DNA of 5,545 nt from Chlamydiota bacterium (GTDB lineage Bacteria > Auribacterota > UBA3054 > B51-G9): NCBI GenBank assembly GCA_030596365.1, contig JAUVKG010000208.1, forward strand, positions 1 to 5,545, read 5' to 3'. The number at the start of each line of letters is the position of its first letter. The first letter of the stretch is position 1. Of this stretch, positions 1 through 4,514 are shown one piece after another. The position numbers were made by a program, and so were the translations under genes. Under the pieces are notes generated by a model, which was given only the letters and a program-made list of their open reading frames with translations, made no database searches and was not told where the DNA came from.

Positions 1-608
1 CCAAATTGGATATGGCTCATGTGGCCGGAGGCAATCGCATGCTGAGTGCCGTCAGCGATGATCCCGCAAAGTAAAATAATGCCCTTCCCTTCGGGACGAA
101 AAAAAAGAACCTTCGTTCCATCGGCATTGACGGTAATGTTAGCGCTATGCTTGTATTTTGTGTTCAGATTGAAAATCCGTTTTTGAACTCCCGTAGCGAG
201 ATGCGAGCGATTGACATATGAATAAAACCGATCGGATTTTTTTTTCTTTTCCATGCAATACATGTACTCACCCTGCACATCAGCAATGGAGCCAACCATC
301 CCGCGCCTGGTCAATTCCACCTCTTTTCCCGTATTCAGGTTTAGGGAATAATAGGTAATACCGCCTGCCGATCCAGGCTTAGAAAAAGAATTTCGATAAA
401 CTAAATACGGGACATCTCCAACCTTTCCCTGATTTTTAAACAAGTAATAAAAAGCCATATTGTTACCGGGACGATCTGTCAGCTGGTAAACCCGCCGGCC
501 CGTTGTTTTATCAATAACCGAGGGCCATGGCATAATTCCCAAGACGTTAAGCACATTCAACGCCACCGCAAACCCCAAAGCAATTCTGTACTGGCTATAT
601 TTTTTCAT
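1..608 (-). CDS. Probable oligogalacturonate lyase (PL22-like beta-propeller), 3' end beyond the window
   Basis: About 202 N-terminal residues are visible and the frame stays open to the left edge. The start is the ATG at 606-608, because an in-frame TGA lies only two codons upstream (615-617). A short hydrophobic N-terminus (residues 8-24, IALGFAVALNVLNVLGI) suggests export or an inner-membrane anchor. The mature part resembles PL22 oligogalacturonate lyases and other TolB-like propellers: an opening TTGRRVYQLTD strand, a LNLNTGKEVELT blade, a VNADGTKVLFFRPEG blade and a GHMSHIQFG segment. PL22 enzymes split unsaturated digalacturonate by beta-elimination, a late step of pectin breakdown; the Mn-binding region is mostly beyond the edge, so catalysis cannot be checked. 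It starts 27 nt after the acetylesterase stop, so the two are probably co-transcribed. G+C content is clearly higher than in the right-hand genes. The alternative is a generic WD40/TolB-like propeller protein. Confidence 0.62.
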   Translation of the reverse strand, partial: MKKYSQYRIALGFAVALNVLNVLGIMPWPSVIDKTTGRRVYQLTDRPGNNMAFYYLFKNQGKVGDVPYLVYRNSFSKPGSAGGITYYSLNLNTGKEVELTRRGMVGSIADVQGEYMYCMEKKKKSDRFYSYVNRSHLATGVQKRIFNLNTKYKHSANITVNADGTKVLFFRPEGKGIILLCGIIADGTQHAIASGHMSHIQF

Positions 609-635
609 ATTCTCTCATTGTTATCTTTCCTATCA

Positions 636-1328
636 CTATTTCAAATATGCTGCAAGATCAGGGGTAACTTGTTTAAGCTCTACCACCAGCAAATTTGCAA
701 TAGCCTCGGCGCCTTTTTTGTTTAAATGAGTTTTATCTTTCGGTTCAGCATTTAAAATCATGCTGGCTTTTTCTCCTATCTTATTGTGATAGTTTACGCT
801 GGCAGTGTGCAAATCAATGAATGGCACTTTCATTTCCGATGAAACCGATTTAACCGCCTTAGCCCATGGAAGTAAAGACGGCCTTACTTTGCCGTCTTTG
901 CCAAATGTACGACGGGTAACGGAACTTACAAGAATAGGCATAGCGCCAATTTCTCTCGACTCATTCACATAAAGTTTAAGATAATCACGATAGGTTGTAT
1001 CAGGGTCAGTTTCCCGATCCGGCCCTTTGCCCGGTTGGCCATTATGACCGAACTGAATAAATATATAATCCGGTTTTGCCTTAAGAGCAGGAACGAAATA
1101 TTTCAAATTATAAAAGCTTTTTGAGCTGCTGCCTTTTTTGGCAAAATTGATAATTTTAACTTTGTCATTAAATCGTTCTGCAAAGGCTTTTCCCCATCCA
1201 ACATCTTCTGTAACGGTAGAATCTCCAACCAATACAATGGTAATGCTTTTTTCATGAACATTTGATACAGATGCGTTCGCGCTTATGGCAAGGGCAACAG
1301 TTATTATAATTGCTGAGAGTATTTTCAT
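636..1328 (-). CDS. SGNH-hydrolase, probable rhamnogalacturonan acetylesterase (CE12-like), exported
   Basis: A 230-residue protein from the ATG at 1326-1328. An in-frame ATG 11 codons upstream (1359-1361) gives an untypical leader, whereas the chosen start begins a textbook signal peptide (MKILSAIIITVALAISANA) and has a GGAAA 8 nt upstream. SGNH blocks are all present: GDSTV with nucleophile Ser37, the downstream GWG, NFAKKGSSSKSF with the block II Gly, FGHNG with Asn96, and DKTHLNKKGA with catalytic Asp198 and His201. The spacing and the R-TDP-TYR stretch after GHN fit CE12 rhamnogalacturonan/pectin acetylesterases, which remove O-acetyl groups from rhamnogalacturonan I so that lyases can act. 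Length is normal for the family. The PL22-like gene follows after 27 nt, supporting a pectin role. Promoter copy A lies upstream, giving a leader of about 85 nt. The exact acetylated substrate is inferred. Confidence 0.85.
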   Translation of the reverse strand: MKILSAIIITVALAISANASVSNVHEKSITIVLVGDSTVTEDVGWGKAFAERFNDKVKIINFAKKGSSSKSFYNLKYFVPALKAKPDYIFIQFGHNGQPGKGPDRETDPDTTYRDYLKLYVNESREIGAMPILVSSVTRRTFGKDGKVRPSLLPWAKAVKSVSSEMKVPFIDLHTASVNYHNKIGEKASMILNAEPKDKTHLNKKGAEAIANLLVVELKQVTPDLAAYLK

Positions 1329-1336
1329 ATAATTTA

Positions 1337-1341
1337 TTTCC
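1337..1341 (-). promoter_or_regulatory. Ribosome binding site deciding the acetylesterase start
   Basis: GGAAA on the minus strand sits 8 nt before the ATG at 1326-1328. The upstream candidate ATG at 1359-1361 is preceded by AAAGATCC with no comparable signal. Together with the signal peptide this favours the downstream start. Confidence 0.45.
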
Positions 1342-1419
1342 GCGTCCGTTTTGATAACCATGGATCTTTAGTTTTTTTCTGAAAAGTTTTTATTTTTTGT
1401 CAATTGAAACTTGTTAAAT

Positions 1420-1448
1420 ATTATATCCAAAAACTTGCATAAAGTCAT
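1420..1448 (-). promoter_or_regulatory. Promoter A, upstream of the acetylesterase-lyase pair
   Basis: Reading on the minus strand, -35 ATGACT (1443-1448), a 17-bp spacer and a perfect -10 TATAAT (1420-1425). Transcription would begin near 1413, giving a leader of about 85 nt before the ATG at 1328. Both boxes sit at exactly the same relative place in promoter B, 442 bp to the right, although the spacers between them have diverged. This pattern suggests selection on the boxes. The weak -35 and the conserved block just upstream suggest activator dependence. Confidence 0.55.
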
Positions 1449-1489
1449 ATAGATTATTATTTTTCTATATTAGTCTCCTGTATTGTAAA
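1441..1489 (-). repeat. Conserved promoter-upstream block, copy A (putative activator site)
   Basis: This stretch matches 1883-1931 in direct orientation at 40 of 49 positions without gaps (hand alignment). On the minus strand it begins TTTACAATACAGGA, continues through an A/T-rich middle (AAAAATAATAAT) and ends in the -35 box of promoter A. It covers about -30 to -76 relative to the predicted start, where AraC-family activators usually bind. The neighbouring AraC-type gene is the obvious candidate regulator, but nothing in the sequence proves binding. Confidence 0.6.
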
Positions 1490-1504
1490 TAATATCGAAT
1501 AATT

Positions 1505-1670
1505 AGGGCGGGGTGGCGCAACGCGTCGGGGTGTGTTAAGGTGGGTCTCTGACCCCGCGTATGCCGGGGGTGCCCAAAGAGCAGGTGGGTTATTAACGCA
1601 ACGATTCGATCAATAAAGGGATTTCGTTTGTTCCGTCCTTTCCCCCAAATTCTCCGGGCATACGGGCGTA
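1505..1670. other. G+C-rich intergenic island of unknown nature
   Basis: The 100 bases from 1501 to 1600 are about 62% G+C by hand count, in a gap that is otherwise strongly A/T-rich. The island contains a perfect 8-bp inverted repeat, CGTATGCC (1558-1565) and GGCATACG (1657-1664), a small GGGTC/GACCC hairpin near 1543-1555 and a GTTATTAAC palindrome near 1589-1597. It can be read as an 83-codon minus-strand frame (1465-1716), but that frame is rich in His, Arg and Pro, has no recognisable domain and would start inside the loop of a terminator-like hairpin. I see no transposase or attachment-site signature. It could be a structured RNA, a remnant of a mobile element or a dispersed intergenic repeat. 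Confidence 0.4.
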
Positions 1671-1692
1671 TTTGTTTGTTTTTCCGGTTCTC

Positions 1693-1734
1693 AAAAATAA
1701 AAGAGCGGTGGTTCAACTAACAAAACCACCGCTC
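1693..1734 (-). terminator. Intrinsic terminator (minus strand)
   Basis: A perfect 11-bp stem, GAGCGGTGGTT with AACCACCGCTC (1724-1734 and 1703-1713), closes a 10-nt loop and is followed on the minus strand by TTTTATTTTT (1693-1702). Stem strength and T tract are typical of Rho-independent termination. It would stop a transcript from promoter B before it reaches the G+C-rich island and the acetylesterase gene. On the plus strand no T tract follows, so the signal is directional. Confidence 0.72.
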
Positions 1735-1776
1735 ACCTCATAACCCAATTAACAAAGAATTATTGAGGATTTATTT

Positions 1777-1807
1777 TGCGATGGCACAACTAACAAAAGC
1801 CATCGCA
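1777..1807 (-). repeat. Hairpin 3, sister of the terminator hairpin with the same loop
   Basis: A perfect 9-bp stem (TGCGATGGC on the plus strand at 1777-1785, GCCATCGCA at 1799-1807) with a 13-nt loop. It shares CAACTAACAAAA (plus strand, 1787-1798) with hairpin 1 (1714-1725). The stems share the pattern GCG-x-TGG...CCA-y-CGC, where x-y is G-C in hairpin 1 and A-T here, a compensatory change. Unlike hairpin 1 no T tract follows on either strand, so it is not a terminator. Confidence 0.6.
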
Positions 1808-1836
1808 CCCAAATAACCAAAGGAGAAAGATTTGGG
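1808..1836 (-). repeat. Hairpin 4 with an anti-Shine-Dalgarno-like loop
   Basis: A perfect 7-bp stem, CCCAAAT (1808-1814) with ATTTGGG (1830-1836), directly abutting hairpin 3. Read on the minus strand its 15-nt loop contains TTTCTCCTTTGG, including CTCCTT. Read on the plus strand the same loop presents AAAGGAG, which would look like a ribosome binding site, but no credible gene follows. Confidence 0.5.
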
Positions 1837-1861
1837 ATTATTTCTGTTACAACATACGAAT

Positions 1862-1890
1862 ATTATAACAAGAAAGCTCTTAAAAGTCAA
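1862..1890 (-). promoter_or_regulatory. Promoter B, upstream of the hairpin array
   Basis: On the minus strand, -35 TTGACT (1885-1890), a 17-bp spacer and -10 TATAAT (1862-1867), closer to consensus than promoter A. The predicted start is near 1855. No protein gene follows; the four-hairpin array and its terminator do. Box positions match promoter A with a constant 442-bp offset. Confidence 0.6.
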
Positions 1891-1931
1891 ATGGGTTGTT
1901 ATTTTTATATAATAATGTCCTGTATTGCAAA
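1883..1931 (-). repeat. Conserved promoter-upstream block, copy B (putative activator site)
   Basis: Direct-repeat partner of 1441-1489, 40 of 49 positions identical. On the minus strand it begins TTTGCAATACAGGA and ends in the -35 box of promoter B. An overlapping second promoter-like pair, TTTGCA (1926-1931) and TATAAA (1904-1909) with a 16-bp spacer, also exists inside this copy but is degraded in copy A, so I prefer the downstream boxes. Confidence 0.6.
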
Positions 1932-1963
1932 AAACAGCTATTAAAATCCCTCTGCCTTGTCGC

Positions 1964-2032
1964 GGAACACGGTTGGTACACTTGTTCCAGGGGCGCTGCC
2001 CCTGGCTGTCTCAACTTTGCCTTTCAGGCAAA
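1964..2032. other. Two short stable hairpins downstream of the AraC gene
   Basis: TTTGCCT/AGGCAAA (2016-2022 and 2026-2032, 7 bp, 3-nt loop) begins on the minus strand eight bases after the AraC stop codon. CCAGGGGC/GCCCCTGG (1987-1994 and 1998-2005, 8 bp, 3-nt loop) follows. A third, weaker stem GGAACA/TGTTCC (1964-1969 and 1983-1988) overlaps the second. Neither strong hairpin is followed by a T tract on the minus strand, so they are not standard intrinsic terminators. They may stabilise the 3' end of the AraC mRNA or belong to a dispersed repeat. Confidence 0.45.
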
Positions 2033-2040
2033 ACATTGTC

Positions 2041-2955
2041 TTACCCTTTTTTGTTTCTTTGTTTCTTTTTTTTGTCGGAAGAATCGCTTGCGGAAAGTAA
2101 ATATTCGTGAGGAGTGATTCCAATTTCATTTTTAAAAATTTTTACAAAGTAACTTTGATTATTGTAACCTACTTTTTTACCGGCGTGTTTTACTTTAACG
2201 TTCCCGGTAAGAAGAATTCGAGCAGCTTCAGCTATTCTAAGCTGCTGCAGAAAAGCTACAGGAGAGTAACCTGTCACTTCTTTAAATGTACGTCGAAAAG
2301 TGGAAGCATTCATTTGGGCGGTTTTTGCAAGTTTATCAAGTTTAAGATCTTTTGCAAAATGAAGTTTCATATAATTAATGACTTTTTCTATTTTGAACAG
2401 CACATCATTTTTTGCGTAACTTGATATTGAATAATATCTGCAAAGCTGAATAACGATATTCTTAAAAAAGTTTTCCGTAGCATTAACTTTCCACGGAAGA
2501 TTATAGCGGCATTCTTTTTCGTAAAGCCGCAATAACACGATTATTTCATCTAACTCTTCATTATTAAGTTTGAGCATAGATTTAAAATTATAATTTTTCC
2601 GTAATCGTGGTTCTAAACCGAAGATAATATTAAAACCTTTTAATCCTTCAAATTCAGATCTAAGAGTGTTAAAATAATCCAAATCAAAAAGAATGTAAAA
2701 AACTTCCAGGCCCTTAAGTTTTTTAAACCCGTGAGCTTGTTCTCCTTCTATTACAAATACATCACCGCGTTCTAACGTGGACTCTCCGTCTTCGGTTATA
2801 TGAACAACCGAGCCATCGAGAATAAAAACCAGTTCTCCAAATTCATGGTTATGGAAGGGGAGGACTTTCGGCGGTGTAGGATTAGCAACATATAAGTTAG
2901 TATTCGGTAGAAACGCATCTTTTCGAAAAGTAACCGGTTTTGTTTTTTTTGACAT
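2041..2955 (-). CDS. AraC-family transcriptional regulator with N-terminal cupin domain
   Basis: A 304-residue cytoplasmic regulator, a normal length for the family. Residues ~25-95 form an AraC-type cupin for sugar sensing, with the HNHEFGELVFILDG strand (His35, His37, Glu41) and GDVFVIEGEQAH (His75). A helical linker follows, then the DNA-binding domain at ~186-287: a first helix-turn-helix around LDKLAKTAQMNASTFRRTFKEVTG and a second ending in the family signature KKVGYNNQSYFVKIFKNEIG with ITPHEY. The C-terminus carries an extra Lys-rich tail (KKKKQRNKKG) beyond the usual end. The ATG at 2953-2955 has no clear Shine-Dalgarno. It has its own promoter (3002-3030). Its position between the GH172 genes and the acetylesterase operon suggests it controls both, through the 49-bp blocks in the gap downstream; this is inferred. 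The ligand is unknown. Confidence 0.92.
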   Translation of the reverse strand: MSKKTKPVTFRKDAFLPNTNLYVANPTPPKVLPFHNHEFGELVFILDGSVVHITEDGESTLERGDVFVIEGEQAHGFKKLKGLEVFYILFDLDYFNTLRSEFEGLKGFNIIFGLEPRLRKNYNFKSMLKLNNEELDEIIVLLRLYEKECRYNLPWKVNATENFFKNIVIQLCRYYSISSYAKNDVLFKIEKVINYMKLHFAKDLKLDKLAKTAQMNASTFRRTFKEVTGYSPVAFLQQLRIAEAARILLTGNVKVKHAGKKVGYNNQSYFVKIFKNEIGITPHEYLLSASDSSDKKKKQRNKKG

Positions 2956-3001
2956 AATGGTGCAGTTTTGTAAATTTTAATATTTTCAAAAGTTGCTTAT
3001 T

Positions 3002-3030
3002 ATTTTATCTGTTACATTATTATTTGTCAA
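3002..3030 (-). promoter_or_regulatory. Sigma-70-type promoter of the AraC gene
   Basis: On the minus strand, a perfect -35 TTGACA (3025-3030), a 17-bp spacer and -10 TAAAAT (3002-3007). The predicted start near 2995 gives a leader of about 40 nt before the ATG at 2955. An imperfect palindrome, GGCGAATTGCC (3034-3044), lies just upstream of the -35 box and could be an operator. The strong boxes suggest constitutive expression of the regulator. Confidence 0.65.
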
Positions 3031-3106
3031 TATGGCGAATTGCCTCATCCAAAATCTACTCTAAATTAGTAAGATAGTATTTCTTTAACAAATTTTAATT
3101 TGAGTT

Positions 3107-4324
3107 TCATTTCGGGAGATCAATAATTCTTTCTTTTAAAGGTGCAAGTTCAGGTAAATTGTTTGTCGGGCAATCCATATACCAGTATGTAGTCGCGCAA
3201 TAATCGTCTTCGCGCTCCAAAGATACAAAACTGTTACCCATACCGTCAATTTCTTTTTGCGTGTAAAAATCATTGCCTTTGCCGACTTTCATATATTTTT
3301 GTTTAGGATTCGCCTTCATATCCTGTAAAAGATCTTTGGCGATAGCACCTCCAAGCGCCTGAATAGTTACTTTGATATCCTTGTGGAAATAAATCGGGTC
3401 AGGCGCGTTAAAACGGTAAAAACCGTAAAATTCTTTAAACTCTCCAAACTCTTCTTTGGATACATAATGGCATCCCTGATACAAATTATCAAATTGACTT
3501 TGTCCCCAACCTGTTCCGATAAAATCTTCCGTACCTGTCCCGCAAAGTGTTGGGAAATCTTTATCACCGTCAAGAAAGATTTTAACTTCACCTTCGCCGA
3601 ACCAGCAGCCTTTCATCGCGGGATTTTGGTGCATACCGATATTGCAGCCTAGAAATCTTCCTGTGCCGGAAATTTTCGGCAGGATAGTAAAATCTTCACG
3701 CATTTTTGTAAAATTCTCGCGTCGCCATGATGAATGGAAATACATCATATCGTCATCGTGATTTTCACCAAGGGTACAATTGATTTCATAATATAAAACA
3801 ACATTTTTTTTAGATTCATTTGTTAACTGAATTTTCGCGCTCTTTTTGAACGGCATTGGAATATAACAGTTATAAGAACGAGCTTCCGGGCAGGCAAAGA
3901 ATACGTTTTCGAATTTTGTCATTTTGCCGAAAGTGTGGCAATAAAAATCGCCCATAGGAACCTGGACAGCTGGTTTTTCAGCGCCATCCCAGAAAATTTC
4001 GAGTTTTAATGAACGTAAAACTTCCGGATCATTAACAGGATTTGTTGTTGACCAGATGCGGCGGATGGTTCCATTGCCTTTTATGTCAGCGAGAACAAAA
4101 GTTTTGCCGGGTGATATATTAATTGCCGGGCTGCCTTTGCGGCCGAAATTAGCTTTACCTCCTTCGCCTTTTTCACCTGATTTATTTTCGAAAGTAAACC
4201 ATCTTGTTTGGATTTTTGGGTCAGGTTTTTGGAATAGTGAGTCGTTAATCATAGTTGCACCCATAGTTGTTGAAAATAAAATAGTTGTTAATCCGATAGT
4301 ATTTTTAATAAGTTTTGTTTTCAT
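3107..4324 (-). CDS. GH172 (DUF2961) family glycoside hydrolase, exported, complete
   Basis: A 405-residue protein whose first ~23 residues (MKTKLIKNTIGLTTILFSTTMGA) look like a signal peptide. The rest is one GH172/DUF2961 double jelly-roll domain: the RWFTFENKSGEKGEGG opening with GRKGSP, the IKGNGTIRRIWSTTN strand, VPMGDFYCHTFG, and WFGEGEVKIFLDGD leading to GTGTEDF. GH172 members act on furanosides; characterised activities include alpha-D-fructofuranosidase/difructose anhydride synthase and D-arabinofuranosidase. The two acidic residues expected to be catalytic would be Glu244 (in WFGEGE) and Glu266 (in GTGTEDF), 22 apart. It lacks the C-terminal beta-sandwich of its neighbour. The ATG at 4322-4324 has no Shine-Dalgarno. 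It lies 190 bp after the other GH172 gene and 151 bp before the AraC gene. Substrate is not predictable from sequence. Confidence 0.88.
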   Translation of the reverse strand: MKTKLIKNTIGLTTILFSTTMGATMINDSLFQKPDPKIQTRWFTFENKSGEKGEGGKANFGRKGSPAINISPGKTFVLADIKGNGTIRRIWSTTNPVNDPEVLRSLKLEIFWDGAEKPAVQVPMGDFYCHTFGKMTKFENVFFACPEARSYNCYIPMPFKKSAKIQLTNESKKNVVLYYEINCTLGENHDDDMMYFHSSWRRENFTKMREDFTILPKISGTGRFLGCNIGMHQNPAMKGCWFGEGEVKIFLDGDKDFPTLCGTGTEDFIGTGWGQSQFDNLYQGCHYVSKEEFGEFKEFYGFYRFNAPDPIYFHKDIKVTIQALGGAIAKDLLQDMKANPKQKYMKVGKGNDFYTQKEIDGMGNSFVSLEREDDYCATTYWYMDCPTNNLPELAPLKERIIDLPK

Positions 4325-4394
4325 GATGTTTTTGTTTGTGATAATTTTTTATTGTTTGGACGAAATGGACAATTTATAAATGTTTATCGGTCAC

Positions 4395-4415
4395 GGATTA
4401 CGGATTACCGATTAC
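4395..4415. repeat. Three tandem heptamers (GGATTAC)
   Basis: GGATTAC at 4395-4401 and 4402-4408, followed by CGATTAC at 4409-4415. The array is in the 190-bp gap between the two GH172 genes, in the leader or promoter region of the downstream one. The rest of that gap holds no gene. Function unknown: possibly a dispersed intergenic repeat or slippage-prone tract. Confidence 0.7.
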
Positions 4416-4465
4416 AGGCTTCCCGTTCTCTGATTTCCTGTATTCCTTCTACCATTATTATCCTA

Positions 4466-4493
4466 ATTATGGCAACAAAACCACTACAATCAA
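4466..4493 (-). promoter_or_regulatory. Weak candidate promoter of the complete GH172 gene
   Basis: On the minus strand, TTGATT (4488-4493), a 16-bp spacer and CATAAT (4466-4471), giving a leader of about 135 nt that includes the heptamer array. The match is only fair in A/T-rich DNA. Read-through from the upstream GH172 gene is equally possible, since I see no terminator between them. Confidence 0.25.
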
Positions 4494-4514
4494 ATTATCA
4501 AAATGGACGGCTAA

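Larger units (their letters stand above)
1693..1855 (-). ncRNA. Candidate small RNA of about 160 nt made of four consecutive hairpins
   Basis: Promoter B would start transcription near 1855 and the terminator-like hairpin would stop it near 1693. In transcription order the RNA folds into hairpin 4 (1830-1836 with 1808-1814), hairpin 3 (1799-1807 with 1777-1785, 9 bp), hairpin 2 (1764-1768 with 1736-1740, plus 3 bp after a bulged base) and hairpin 1 (1724-1734 with 1703-1713, 11 bp). Hairpins 3 and 1 share the 12-nt sequence TTTTGTTAGTTG, which spans the loop, while their stems differ. The hairpin 4 loop carries CTCCTT, complementary to a Shine-Dalgarno AAGGAG. No convincing ORF lies inside; the longest ATG frame is ten codons without a ribosome binding site. 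A trans-acting sRNA fits best. A structured DNA element is the main alternative. Confidence 0.42.

Noticed and set aside
1465..1716. 83-codon minus-strand frame across the G+C-rich island
   Set aside because: No ribosome binding site or recognisable domain, biased His/Arg/Pro content, start inside the loop of a terminator-like hairpin, and an end inside the conserved promoter block. Most likely a chance frame.
1770..1803. Ten-codon minus-strand leader peptide inside the hairpin array
   Set aside because: It consists almost entirely of hairpin 3 and has no ribosome binding site; no attenuator-like codon run.
1786..1836. Plus-strand AAAGGAG followed by a TTG-started frame of about 26 codons
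   Set aside because: The apparent ribosome binding site is the loop of hairpin 4, the start is a TTG, and the frame runs through promoter B. The minus-strand RNA reading explains the region better.
1703..1836. CRISPR array or integron attC sites
   Set aside because: Only two repeats share a core, the stems differ in sequence, there are no uniform spacers, no cas or integrase gene is present, and the paired core sites expected of attC are not seen.
1896..2117. Overlapping plus-strand and minus-strand small frames around 1896-2129
   Set aside because: They run through the promoter B block, the palindromic hairpins and the end of the AraC gene, and show no family resemblance.
2107..2424. Plus-strand frame antisense to the AraC gene
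   Set aside because: It lies opposite the conserved AraC DNA-binding domain and has a low-complexity Phe/Lys-rich translation.
3367..3652. Frames on either strand inside the complete GH172 gene, and the plus-strand frame at 4056-4379
   Set aside because: They are shadows of a well-supported coding sequence and carry no domain of their own.
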